Positions 26,631 to 36,200 of a DNA stretch of 64,000 nt are shown one piece after another. Numbering within the stretch: the stretch's first letter is position 1; the number at the start of each line of letters is the position of its first letter. Below the pieces are notes generated by a model. It was given only the letters and a program-made list of their open reading frames with translations, searched no databases and was not told the DNA's origin. This DNA is from Methylococcus capsulatus (GTDB taxonomy: Bacteria; Pseudomonadota; Gammaproteobacteria; Methylococcales; Methylococcaceae): NCBI RefSeq assembly GCF_036864975.1, contig NZ_CP104311.1, positions 722,001-786,000 on the forward strand. Direction: 5' to 3'. The position numbers and the translations under genes were made by a program.

Positions 26631-27310
26631 ATGATCGATCCCTTCCTTCCCTGCGAGTTGGTGACCTGGAATCAGGTGTGCCGGCTATGCCGGCGTGTGG
26701 CCGAAAGCATCCGCGCCTCCGGCTACCGGCCCGAAGCCGTGGTAGCCATCGCCAGGGGCGGTTACGTGCCGACGCGGCTCCTGTGCGATCCTTAGGGCTG
26801 TACGACCTGCAAAGCATCCGTATCGGCCATTACCAGGCAGGGGCACGAAAAACCGAAACGGCGCGCTGTTATTCGCCGCCTCCCGCAAGCGTTTGCGGAC
26901 TCAGGGTGCTGCTGGTCGACGATTGCAGCGATACCGGCGATACCCTCCGCCTGGGCTTGGAGCAGCTTCGAACCTGCCGCACGCGGGACGTCAAAATTGC
27001 GGTACTGCATCACAAAAAGGTTACACCGATCGTGCCGGACTGCTATGGGCGGCAAGTCCGCTCCTGGCGTTGGCTGAGTTACCCCAGGGCACTCACCGAA
27101 GACCTGAGCGGTTTCATCGGCGCCATGGAACCCGACCCGACGACAACGGAAGAGGCCATCCAGCAACTGTATCGCCGGCATGGAATCAAGGCGCCGCGGC
27201 CTTCCGTGGCCTACGTGCTGGCCTTGATACAACAGCGCCCTGGACTCGAGAAAACCGACCCTATCGACGCGGACCGAAAAGGTCTATCGTTGAACATCGA
27301 GCCGAAATGA
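26631..27310 (+). pseudogene. Phosphoribosyltransferase with a single frameshift
   Basis: Type I PRTase. The first part (MIDPFLPCELVTW, then EAVVAIARGGYVPTRLLCD) ends at a TAG near 26793. One missing base there, within LLCD(L)LGLYDLQSIRIGHY, restores the frame and gives VLLVDDCSDTGDTL, the PRPP-binding motif, and a normal C-terminus ending DADRKGLSLNIEPK. This is the only lesion seen, so it is either a very young pseudogene or a sequencing error. The family moves phosphoribosyl groups from PRPP, probably to a purine base. Its end overlaps the hibernation-factor region. Confidence 0.8.
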
Positions 27311-27324
27311 GTGAGGGGGAAGCA

Positions 27325-27891
27325 ATGAAACTTTCGCCGCAGATCACGTTTCGAAACATGTCGCCCTCCGAGGCGATGGAACGGAACATCCGGGAGCGGG
27401 TCGAGAAGCTGGATTCGTTCTACGACGGGATCATGAGCTGCCGGGTCATGGTCGAGGCATCCCACAAGCACCACCATCAGGGCAACGTCTACCACGTGCG
27501 AATCGATCTCACCGTGCCAGGCCATGAACTGGCAGTCAGCCGGGACCCGGGGCTTGATCATGCCCACGAGGACGTCTATGTCGCGATCCGGGACGCCTTC
27601 GACGCGGCGCGCAGGCAGTTGGAAGACCTGGAACGGCGCCAGCGCTCCCAGGTCAAGATGCACGAGGTACAGGCGCACGGCCGGATTTCCCGGCTGATCC
27701 CGGCGGAAGACTACGGCATCATCGAGACACCGGATGGCCGGGAAATCTATTTTCACCGGCACAGCGTGGTGAATTCGGACTTCGACCGGCTGACCGTCGG
27801 CACTGCAGTGCGCTTCGCCGAAGAAATGGGCGAGGAAGGACCCCAGGCCAGCTCGGTACGGGTCGAAGGGAAACACCACCTGATCGGATGA
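27325..27891 (+). CDS. Ribosome hibernation-promoting factor-like domain fused to a cold-shock domain
   Basis: A 188-residue protein. Residues 1-110 resemble HPF/RaiA (MKLSPQITFRNMSPSEAMERN, then RVEKLDSFYDGIMSCRVMVE, then HEDVYVAIRDAFDAARRQLED). Residues about 120-180 form a cold-shock-type beta barrel (AHGRISRLIPAEDYGIIETPDG, with REIYFHRHSVV). HPF domains bind the 30S decoding region and silence ribosomes in stress. The fusion with an RNA-binding CSD is known in several proteobacteria. An alternative start at 27307 overlaps the PRTase stop; 27325 has the better ribosome site. Confidence 0.85.
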   Translation: MKLSPQITFRNMSPSEAMERNIRERVEKLDSFYDGIMSCRVMVEASHKHHHQGNVYHVRIDLTVPGHELAVSRDPGLDHAHEDVYVAIRDAFDAARRQLEDLERRQRSQVKMHEVQAHGRISRLIPAEDYGIIETPDGREIYFHRHSVVNSDFDRLTVGTAVRFAEEMGEEGPQASSVRVEGKHHLIG

Positions 27892-27937
27892 ACACCGGTC
27901 TGCGAATCCCGACAACGCTTTTTTGAGGGGAACCACC

Positions 27938-28159
27938 ATGAGTGATCAGCTGCTGCGAGACATCGAAACCGTAGCCCCGGAAAATCTGGACGACCTGCTG
28001 CTGGTCATCGCCAGGAATGTGGAAGAAAGCCTGAAGAAGGGCGGCGCACGGCCGGGCATCGATTATTCCATCCTGGATCTTTATCAACTCGCCCAGCCTT
28101 TCGCCCTCGAGATTTTCAAGAAGAACATTGACATCATGAACTACGCGGTCCGTTGGTGA
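27938..28159 (+). CDS. Small acidic protein of unknown function
   Basis: A 73-residue protein, MSDQLLRDIETVAPENLDDL at the start, predicted all-helical with a central KKGGARPGIDYSILDLY and a hydrophobic C-terminal helix. A GAGGGGA ribosome site precedes the ATG at 27938. I do not recognise a family. It lies just downstream of the hibernation-factor gene and directly before the broken diaminopimelate dehydrogenase, with which its stop overlaps. Confidence 0.65.
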   Translation: MSDQLLRDIETVAPENLDDLLLVIARNVEESLKKGGARPGIDYSILDLYQLAQPFALEIFKKNIDIMNYAVRW

Positions 28160-28182
28160 CCCGCGACGCCGCGCCACCGACG

Positions 28183-29158
28183 ATGCGGGCGGCCGTGGTC
28201 GGGTTCGGCCGGCTGGGGCGGGCCTGCGTCGAGGTCCTGGCGCTGGACGATCATTTCGTCCCGGCCGGTTTCGTCCGGCGTCAGCAGATGATGGCGGTAC
28301 CGCTGCCCCCGCGTTTCTCGGCCTGGCCGGCGGTAACCCACATCAGCGAACTCGGAACGGTCCACGCCGCACTGGTCTGCGTGCCGATCGCCCAAGTGCG
28401 GGCTTTGGTCCAGCCACGTTCCCGCATGGCCCATTCGCGCCGCACTGGTCTGCGTGCCGATCGCCCAAGTGCGGGAGGTGTCGCGCGAACTGCTGCAGCG
28501 AGGCATCCCGGTGGTGGAATGCGCGCGATTCGAGGGCAGGGACTTCATCGAGCACAAGGAAGAGATGGGACGCATGGCTGCCCTTTAGGAAACTCCGGCC
28601 ATCGTCGGCGCCGGGTGGGAGCCCGGCGCGCTGTCGCTGTTCCGCAGCATCTTCGCCTTCCTCACCCCGAAAGGGGAAACCGAGATGACCCACCGACCGG
28701 CCGGAACCAGCCTCCACCATTCCACGATGGCCCGCGCCGTGCCGGGCGTGAAGGATGCACTGTGAACCGAGCTGCACGTCCCCGGCGGCAAACGGCAGCG
28801 CTATCTGTACGGGGAGCTGGACGTGGGTGCCGAGTTCGACCGGGTGGAAGCGGCGCTCCGCAGCGATCCGCTGTTCCTGGGGGAGGAAACGCTGGTATTC
28901 CAAGTGGAAGACGTTTACGCCCTGGAGGACGAGGGACAGGGCATCCTGCTCAAACGTTACGGCACGGCGGCACGCACAGCCCACCAAATGCTGCTGTTCG
29001 AGGCCCGAGTTTCGGAACTGGCGCTCAGCGCGCAGTACATGGCCGCCGCCGCACGTGCCCTGCCGGGGCTCAAGGCCCGCGCCTACTCTCTGTTAGACCT
29101 GCCGCTGGGCGCGTTGTGGGGCCGGCTGCGCGCCGAAGCCGAGCAGCAATGGATCTAA
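28183..29158 (+). pseudogene. Meso-diaminopimelate dehydrogenase, broken by a 73-bp repeat-plus-insert and two stop codons
   Basis: The N-terminal Rossmann motif MRAAVVGFGRLGRACVEVL opens the gene. At 28365 a 38-bp segment coding AALVCVPIAQVR is followed by 35 foreign bases and repeated at 28438-28475; removing 73 bp rejoins the frame, giving EVSRELLQRGIPVVECARF. Later a TAG (before ETPAIVGAGWEPGALSLF) and a TGA (within KDAL-TELHVPGG) interrupt. Segments HRPAGTSLHHSTMARAVPGVK and YGELDVGAEFDRVEAALRSD fit D-amino-acid dehydrogenases of this family, which make D,L-diaminopimelate from tetrahydrodipicolinate. A GTG at 28156 is an alternative start. The cell must use another DAP route. Confidence 0.8.
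28365..28475 (+). repeat. Direct repeat 38 bp x2 flanking a 35-bp insert
   Basis: Copies at 28365-28402 and 28438-28475 are identical over 38 bases, with different bases on each side. The insert 28403-28437 has no place in the diaminopimelate dehydrogenase reading. The repeat contains GCAC-8 nt-GTGC, whose loop also ends TCTGC as in the repeat at 10691. Same lesion type as in the methyltransferase; see findings. Confidence 0.95.
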
Positions 29159-29380
29159 CGGCTGGACCGAACGATCGCCGGCCCCGGCCTTGCCCGAGCG
29201 CAGTTCATCGATGATCTTCTGTCGCTGCGCAAAGACCTCGTTCCACTGCTTGCCCAGCTTGCGCACCTTGGTGCCGACGTCCTTGCCGAGAACCGGCGTG
29301 TCCTTGTAGTGGTTGCGCGATCTGGCGTAGATGTAGACCAGCCGATTGGCGTCGCCCAAGTACGGCAGCCCTGCGGGGGC
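29159..29380 (-). pseudogene. Type I restriction enzyme R subunit, fragment
   Basis: On the minus strand a fragment reads LGDANRLVYIYARSRNHYKD, then TPVLGKDVGTKVRKL, a pattern of the C-terminal region of HsdR proteins as I recall it. It then changes to QWNEVFAQRQKIIDELRSG and runs into the antisense of the dehydrogenase relic. No helicase or nuclease domain is present. It is the far end of the dead hsd locus that starts at 30199. Confidence 0.6.
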
Positions 29381-29424
29381 GCGGCAGCACCGTATTCAAC
29401 GATGACCAGTGTGGGTATGCCGGC

Positions 29425-29724
29425 TTACGGCCTGACGATCTCCGGCCACAGATCGCACCGCCGCGGGCGGATTGTGCTGCTCGATCAGCTCGATTTTCCA
29501 AGCCCGATTCCATTTCTTGAGTTGCTTTTCGCGGGTGATGGCTGCACGCATGTCCGCGTGTTGTTCGTAGTAAACGAGGGTATGAACCTGGTATTTCTTG
29601 GCAAAGCCCTTCGGCAACATCGTTTTTGTGTTCCCAATACCCGTTTGACGAGGTCGCTGGTCACGCCGATGCACGGTGTACCTTTGCGTTTGCTGGCGAG
29701 GATATAGACGGACGGCTGTTTCAT
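29425..29724 (-). pseudogene. GIY-YIG nuclease-superfamily protein, frameshifted
   Basis: A small UPF0213/YhbQ-like GIY-YIG protein. It begins MKQPSVYILASKRKGTPCIGV, followed by TSDLVKRV; the tyrosine expected before IGV is cysteine. After a frame change near 29650 it continues FAKKYQVHTLVYYEQHADM, then REKQLKKWNRAWKIELIEQHN, and after another shift CDLWPEIVRP and the stop at 29425. Two frameshifts and one catalytic substitution make it nonfunctional. It was inserted into, or originally lay within, the hsd locus. Confidence 0.8.
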
Positions 29725-29786
29725 GGGGTGACCTTGGATTCCCCCCGCTTTTGCGGGCATGATGGCTTGCGCGGGAGTCATGGCGT

Positions 29787-30199
29787 TTACATATACCCCA
29801 ACCCCTTCAAGAACCCATGCAGCGCCTACACCGCCATGTCGCGCTTGGCCTCGATCTCGGTCACCGTCACGCGGTACTCGTCCCACCAGCTCTAGAACGC
29901 GGCGACGATGCCGCACACCTGGAAGGGGTCTAACAGGCCGATGGCTTCAAGTGATTCGCTGAAGCTGGCAAGCAGGTCGTTGCGCTTTCGGCGGCGAGCC
30001 GCGCCGCGGCCTCGGTCTTGCCGCCTTCCATCTCGAGGCGGATCACCTCCTCGCGGCGCTGGTCGAACACGTCGGAGCAGCGCGTCAAGAACAGCATCCC
30101 GAAGATGTATTCCTTGAACTCTGATGCGTCCATCTTGCCGCGCAGGATGTCGGCGGCTTTGAAGAGGTGGCGTTCGAGTTGAGGAAGGGTCAAGGGCAT
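29787..30199 (-). pseudogene. Type I restriction-modification M subunit (hsdM), internally deleted
   Basis: The start [21 protein letters not shown] leads into the HsdM N-terminal helical domain ([19 protein letters not shown]). Near 29990 the frame jumps to the C-terminal part [20 protein letters not shown], then QVCGIVAAF, a TAG, SWWDEYRVTVTEIEAKRDMA, another TAG, and ALHGFLKGLGYM ending at 29787. The whole SAM-binding core and NPPF motif are gone. HsdM methylates adenine in the target site; this copy is dead. Confidence 0.8.
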
Positions 30200-30317
30200 G
30201 GGCGATCTTCCTGATTCTTCATGGCTCGCCTTTCCGGCACGCGGTGCATTCGTGGAGTGCGGCTTCGCTTCTGCCGGTCCCGGCGCCACGGTGCTCCCGT
30301 TCCGTCAGAGGACTGGC

Positions 30318-30536
30318 TCAGTAATGCGGCGGCTTTTCGTCCGCCGCCGGAGCAGCCGCCTCGGCCAGCGCCGACATCTGCTGCACGCGCTCGACCACCT
30401 GCCGGATTTTGGATTCGAGCTGATCGATCTGTTTTTGCTGCCGTGCGAGCACTTCGTTCAAGGTGAGAACGGTGTCCTCCAGGTAAGCGAGCTTGGTTTC
30501 GATGTCGACCCGCCGCGCCTCGTTTTCCACCGTCAT
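30318..30536 (-). CDS. slyX: SlyX family protein
   Basis: A 72-residue coiled-coil protein: DIETKLAYLEDTVLTLNEVL, then ARQQKQIDQLESKIRQVVER, ending ADEKPPHY, a C-terminus typical of SlyX. Its function is unknown; in enteric bacteria slyX lies next to slyD. Here it follows the HNH nuclease gene by 3 bp, so it is cotranscribed with it. Confidence 0.92.
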   Translation of the reverse strand: MTVENEARRVDIETKLAYLEDTVLTLNEVLARQQKQIDQLESKIRQVVERVQQMSALAEAAAPAADEKPPHY

Positions 30537-30539
30537 GGT

Positions 30540-30920
30540 TTACTTTTTCGCCTTCAGCAGATCGGCCAGGCCGGCGAAGGCATTGTGGGTGAGCGTGGTA
30601 GCCTGCCGTGCCCCGGGCTCGACCTTGCCGGTCAGCTCGGCGCTGAGATAGCGCTGATGCTCGTTGTCGTGACAGTACAGGCACAGCAACTCCCAGTTGC
30701 TGCCATCGGCCGGATTGTTGTCGTGGTTGTGGTCGCGATGATGCACCGTGAGTTCCCGCAGATTCTTGTGGTTGAATTCGCGGGCGCAGCGTCCGCAGAC
30801 CCAGGGGTACATCTTGAGCGCCTGCTCGCGGTAGCCGCGCTCCCGCTCCTCCTGGCTGCGCCGGGCTTCGGCGACGATACGGTCGAGTTTGTTGGAATCG
30901 GGGCTGGTCTTTCTTGGCAT
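30540..30920 (-). CDS. yajD: HNH nuclease, YajD-like
   Basis: A 126-residue protein with the HNH core: YPWVCGRCAREFNHKNLREL, then TVHHRDHNHDNNPADGSNWE and LLCLYCHDNEHQ. Two CxxC pairs bind structural zinc, and HH with the later N and H form the nuclease centre. It matches E. coli YajD along most of its length; substrates are not known. I set ATG 30920 as start; one 15 codons upstream is possible. Confidence 0.88.
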   Translation of the reverse strand: MPRKTSPDSNKLDRIVAEARRSQEERERGYREQALKMYPWVCGRCAREFNHKNLRELTVHHRDHNHDNNPADGSNWELLCLYCHDNEHQRYLSAELTGKVEPGARQATTLTHNAFAGLADLLKAKK

Positions 30921-30982
30921 GTCTTTCGGCGACGGCTGCGCGATTTTTGGTTTCGGTACCGCCATTTTACCCGGGAAGTCCG

Positions 30983-32281
30983 TCAACTGGAGCCGGTGCG
31001 GGCGTTTCCGGACCAGATGGCGCCCATGCGCCAAAGCGCCCACACCGCCGGCAACGTGGCCAGACCCCAGAGGGCGGCCTGGGGCTGGCGGACCAAGGCG
31101 GCGGCAGTCATGGCGAGGACCGCCAGCAGGTAGACCAGCGGCGCCCAGGGCCAGCCGATGACGGGACAGGCATCGCCTTCCTTGAGCCGCAGCCGGATCA
31201 GGCCGAAGACCGTCGCCGCGGTGCTCAACCCGAGGGTAAAGCCGGTGTAGGTCAGCAAATCCTTGAAGCCCGCGCTCCATAGCAGCACCAATGACAGGGC
31301 GCATTGGAGGAAAGTCGCCCGTCTGGGCGTACCATCTTCGTGCAGCGACAACCAGGGCGGAAGATACCCGTCCCGCGCCATGCACGCACTGACGCGGGGA
31401 CCGGCCATCATCATGGCCGAAACCGAGAGGGACAGGGCAAAAGCCACCAGCAGGGTCAGAAAATCCCCCCAGACGGGGCCGCCCAGGGCGAGCGCCGCGG
31501 CACGGCCGATGTCCGCCTTGCCCGCCAAATCCTCGGGAGCAGCGGAAAACATGAAAGCAGTGTTCAGCGCCAGATAGAGCACAGTGACCAGGCCGGTGCC
31601 CAGCAGCAGAGCCCGCGGCAGGCTGCGTTGGGGGTCGCGCACTTCGCCGCCGAGGTAGACGGCAGCGTTCCAGCCGGAATAGCTGAACGACACCCAGATG
31701 AGCGAGGAAAAGAAGGCGCCGAAGCCGGCGCCGCCACTCGATCCGGTCGCAAGAGCAAGCGGCGCGATGGCCAACCGCGGCCAGGCCAGCACAACGAAGC
31801 CCGTGATGAGCACGAGCTTGAACACGACGGCGAAGTTCTGCACCCAAGCACCCGCTGGACCGTGTGCGCCGTGGAGCAAGGCGAACGCGGCCAGCAGCAA
31901 TGTTCCGGTGAGCTGAGGCGCATCCCAGGGCATCCAGGGCGCCAGGTACTCACCGAAACCATAGGCGGCGGCAGCCATGGGCGCGGAAAAACCCACCACC
32001 ACGGACACCCATCCGGCCACATTGCCGGCGGCGGGATGCAGGGTACGGGACAGGAACAGGTATTCTCCCCCCGATTCCGGGAAACGCTGCGCCAGTGCAC
32101 CGTAGCTCAGGGCGCCGCAGGCGGCGATCGCTCCGCCGACCAGCCAAGCCAGCAAGACCAGCCAAGGCGACCGTAACGTCTCCAATAGGAAGCCGCCGGT
32201 GGTGAAAACGCCGGAACCGACCATACTGGCCACCACCAGCAAGCTGGCGGAAGGCAAGCCGTACCGGCGTACTTCGTGCAT
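30983..32281 (-). CDS. APC-superfamily amino acid permease
   Basis: A 432-residue transporter with about 12 membrane helices and the LeuT-like 5+5 fold. Diagnostic are the first helix VVASMVGSGVFTTGGFLLE with the GSG loop for the substrate carboxylate, and SLIWVSFSYSGWNAAVYLGGEVRDPQRSLP at the end of helix six (quoted from 190 on, in short form). It belongs to the large amino acid/polyamine group; the solute cannot be told. It lies on the minus strand 20 bp after the PIMT gene. Confidence 0.88.
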   Translation of the reverse strand: MHEVRRYGLPSASLLVVASMVGSGVFTTGGFLLETLRSPWLVLLAWLVGGAIAACGALSYGALAQRFPESGGEYLFLSRTLHPAAGNVAGWVSVVVGFSAPMAAAAYGFGEYLAPWMPWDAPQLTGTLLLAAFALLHGAHGPAGAWVQNFAVVFKLVLITGFVVLAWPRLAIAPLALATGSSGGAGFGAFFSSLIWVSFSYSGWNAAVYLGGEVRDPQRSLPRALLLGTGLVTVLYLALNTAFMFSAAPEDLAGKADIGRAAALALGGPVWGDFLTLLVAFALSLSVSAMMMAGPRVSACMARDGYLPPWLSLHEDGTPRRATFLQCALSLVLLWSAGFKDLLTYTGFTLGLSTAATVFGLIRLRLKEGDACPVIGWPWAPLVYLLAVLAMTAAALVRQPQAALWGLATLPAVWALWRMGAIWSGNARTGSS

Positions 32282-32301
32282 TGTCAGCGCTCAATGCCGC
32301 A

Positions 32302-33096
32302 TCATGGCGGCGTCCCCTTCAAAACCTCGCCGGTCATGGGGACGAATCGGACGGGCAGGATCGCCCGCCGTTCCAGTTTTCCGCCCTGCTTTTTCAGCAG
32401 GTACAGCTCCTGGTAAGACGACTGGCCAAGGGGAGCGATCAGACGGCCACCGTCTTTGAGCTGTCCGATGAGGGGCGGCGGCACCTCGCTCGCCGCACTG
32501 GTCAGGATGATCGCATCGAAAGGCGCGGCTTCCGGCCAGCCCCGGTAACCGTCTCCGATCCGGACCTGCACGTTGCCGAAGCCCAGACGCTGAAGATCGG
32601 CCTTGGCCCTTTGCCCCAGCGGCTCGACGATCTCGATGGTGTAAACCTCCGCCACCAACTTCGAGAGCACCGCCGCCTGGTAACCCGAACCGGTCCCGAT
32701 TTCCAGCACCTTGTCGGAGGGCTTGGGCTCGAGCCGCTCGGTCATGAAGGCGACGATGTAAGGCTGGGAAATCGTCTGTCCGAAGCCGATGGGCAGCGGG
32801 CTGTCACTGTAGGCGTAATCCCGCAGCGGCGGGGGCACGAATTCGTGCCGAGGCACCTCGGCCATCGCCTGGAGCACCCGCGGATCGCGGATGTCGCGCC
32901 CGGCGCCCTTGAGCTGCAACTCGACCATGCGGCTGCGGGCCGCAGCGTAGTCGCCCGGCTGGGCAAGAACGCAGCCGAGGGGAACCGACGCGAGAGCCAA
33001 CAGGCAGCCGAGCAAGCGTACGACGGCGAGTGGCCGGCTGCCACACCTCCCCCCGGCGTTAAGCGGTGGACGAGCGTGGATCGGTAGTATCGTCAT
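32302..33096 (-). CDS. pcm: Protein-L-isoaspartate O-methyltransferase with a signal peptide
   Basis: PIMT methylates isoaspartyl residues in damaged proteins to start their repair. The catalytic domain is complete: [39 protein letters not shown], then the SAM motif [15 protein letters not shown] and the family LIAPLGQ loop. The 264-residue product also has an N-terminal stretch with [19 protein letters not shown] ahead of the domain, a probable signal or lipoprotein sequence, which points to the periplasm. SAM is not available there, so a membrane anchor with the domain in the cytoplasm is an alternative. Confidence 0.88.
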   Translation of the reverse strand: MTILPIHARPPLNAGGRCGSRPLAVVRLLGCLLALASVPLGCVLAQPGDYAAARSRMVELQLKGAGRDIRDPRVLQAMAEVPRHEFVPPPLRDYAYSDSPLPIGFGQTISQPYIVAFMTERLEPKPSDKVLEIGTGSGYQAAVLSKLVAEVYTIEIVEPLGQRAKADLQRLGFGNVQVRIGDGYRGWPEAAPFDAIILTSAASEVPPPLIGQLKDGGRLIAPLGQSSYQELYLLKKQGGKLERRAILPVRFVPMTGEVLKGTPP

Positions 33097-33250
33097 GCGG
33101 TATCACCTCGATGTTACTCAAGCCCGACACCTTTGCCGAACTCAAGGATGCGGAGCAATATGCCCGTCGGAGAGTACCTCACTGTCGCGGCTGATTCCAT
33201 CGGCCAAGCGCCCAACGCTCCGTTCATTCTCATACCGATGTCGCGCGGGG

Positions 33251-36200
33251 TCAGCCCCCTGCCGGCTTCACCGCCAGCCGGATGACGATCCGCCCGTCCC
33301 TGACATCACCGGATGCGGTCTCGCCGATCTGGATGCGGCCAGAGTCAAGTGCGCCCCGCTGCGTCAACACGCTGGCCACCGCCTGGGCACGGCGGCCGGC
33401 CAAAGTCGCCAAATCCTGAGCCGACAGCGGCGCGGTTTCGACCAGATAGTCGAACAAGGCCCGATAGAACGCCGAATCCGGACTGGGGCGACCCATCAGG
33501 GCGGAAACGCGACCGATACGCTCGGCCTTTCTGCCTTCCTTCTTTTCAAAAGCGGTCTGAAACTTTTCCACTGCGTTCGGACCACCGCGCTCGCCGGCCA
33601 GTTCCTCGAGCACCGACTGGGTCGCGGTACTATCGAAGGGGACCGGCCCCGGCTCCTCCTCCGGCGACCACCGGAAACCCAGCTTCCCGGCCACGGCCCG
33701 CCTCACCTGTAAGGACTTCAGCGCACGTCCGTCCAACTCCGGATCGAACCCGCCCTGCACTTCCAGATCGAGTTGCGGACGCTGGACCAAAACGATCATG
33801 ATATTGTTGAGCTTCTCCAGTTCAGGTGGCGCGATGTCGGCGCTGCCGGGCTCGAACAGCACGCCCCCCATGTCTTCGCCGTCGCCAACAAACAGGCGGC
33901 CCAAGGCTCTGAACGGCGCGGTCACCGTCCTGGTGATCACGTTGACGAAAGCCTCCCAGATCACTTTTCCATAATCGAACCTGGGATTGCCGAGATCGCC
34001 CTCGACGGGAACCGATACGTCGATCTTGCCGTCGCCGTCGGTCAGCAGCGCGACCGCCAGGTCGAGCGGCAGCGAAACCGCCTTGGGGCTCTCGATCCGC
34101 TCGCCCAGGGCGAACCGTTCCAATACGATCCGGTTGTCGTTCTTCAGCCGGCCGTCTTCGATCTGGTAACGGATGTCCAGGTTGAGCTTGCCCGAAGTGA
34201 TTTCCCGGCCGGCAAAGGTCGCGCTGTAGGGCGACAGAGACGGCATGTCCACATTGCGGAACGCCACGCTGACGTCGCCGAAATGTTTCGGCGCCAGGGG
34301 GCTCAGCTGACCATAGACGTTGACCGCGCCGTAGCGGTCGACCTGCCCGTGGAACTGGAGCATCGTCCGCGCCTCGGGCCGGGTCGAAAGGCCCGCCGCG
34401 GTACCGAAAAAATCATGGATCCGGGTGGCGAAGGGGAGGACGAGCGACCTATCGCTGAAATCGATGTCGCCCTTCTCGACACGAACGGCTTCCACCGTGA
34501 CGAGCCACGGCTTGGACTGTTCCGTCCGGCGCCGGCCTTCGACGGCTTTCGGTGCCGCGCCGGGCGGCCGGTCGCCGGCGAAAATCCTCTGGATGTTGGT
34601 CGAGCGATCCTCGAAGATCTCCATGTTCCAGCCCGGCTCGGCGATGCGCACATGTTTGACTGCCAGCCGCCTTTCCGCCAGTCCGAAGTCGAGCATTTCA
34701 GCGGACAAATTCTTCCACGACAGGAAACGCTTGCCGGTGGCGGTCTCTTTCACGAGCAGCCCGCCCACGCTCAAATCGCCCTTGGCCTTCAAGGCCGTGC
34801 CGGTATCCTGCCGGTAACCGAATTCGAGTTGCGCCGACAAATCCCCGCTTTCGAGCTTGAGGCCCGAGAAGCGGGCCAGCAGGGGATGGAGCGATTTGAG
34901 ATCGATCCGCCCCAGCCGGACCTCCCCATCGGCCTGGTCCAGCCTTTGGGACAGCGAACCCGACGCCTTGAACTCCCCGCCCTGCCTGACCGCGAATGCC
35001 GCGTCGAACGTCATGGGCGTATCCACGCCGCTGGCGACCGGCCCCAAGCTCAGCTGCAGATTTTCCAGGTCGTAGGCGATCGCCGGGGTGAAGGTTCGGT
35101 CGGCCATGGCCAAAGCGAAATCCTGCAGAACGACCTGCTGCACTGCGTAGCGCCATGCCCCCGCCTCCGGCGGCTCCGGAGGACGACTCGCGCTGGCCTT
35201 GGGCGCCAGCGCCTCCGCCGGCATGATGCCGCCCGCCGTCTCGCGCACGATGCGGGTGCCGCCGCCTTTCAGCGTAATCCGGCCGATCGCGGCTTCGCGT
35301 TTGGCCAGATCCAGATTTGCGTCCTCGACCGTGAGCGATTCCAGGGTCGCCAGGTCTTCCCGCTGCCCCGAGACACCGGCCGCGGTCAGCCCGATGTTGT
35401 CCATCCGGATTGTCAGGCGGTTTATCGCCGCCTTCCAATCCTCCGCCCCGACCTCCATGTCGGCGGCAAACGAAAGCTCGAGCGCGCCGACGCCGAGGCG
35501 GACCGGCGCACGCCGGGTGGCATCGGCATAATCGACGGCGATCTCGGCCATGCTGAAAGCACCGACCCCGACCCGCCACGGCGGCTCCGGCTGATCCTTC
35601 GAAACGGGAGGGGCGGCGGCCAGTGCATCTGACCTCGACAGTTTCAGCCAGTCGATTTCGCCCGCTTCGTCGACAGCCGCGCGCAAGCGGCCTTCCCGGA
35701 TTTCGAACTTCGGCACGCGGACCAGGCGGTTTCCCTGATCGAATCCGACCTCCTTCGCTTCGATGCGGGCCAGGTCCAGGATCGGTTCCGAACCTCCCTC
35801 CGGGGTCAGCTTCAGTCCCTCGATTTGCGCGTTCAGGCCGCTCACGCTCAGAGCGAGTCCGGCCGGCCCTTCGGCCAGCCTATAGTGCGCGACGCACCCC
35901 AGTTCACCGACCGGCTCGGCCAGAGCGAGCCGTTCCTTCACGAATGGCCAGAGGGCCGCGAGCGGGACATTTCCGACTCGCAATTCGCCCTCGGCATAGG
36001 GCGGATTGATCGAAACCCTGCCCCGCCAGTCGAGGATGCCGCGCTCACGGAATTTCGCGGTCACATGCTGGGTTCCCTGGGCTTCGGGCAAGGTGGAAAG
36101 ATCGGCGACTTCGATATCGATGGAATCGAATGTCTCGTCGAAAGGCGCCGTCCTCGACCGGTCAGCGAACCTGACTTTGCCACCGACCATCGACAGATGT

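Noticed and set aside
33773-35632. A 619-codon open frame antisense to the AsmA/DUF748 gene
   Set aside because: Histidine/arginine-rich shadow translation without start signals or recognisable domains.
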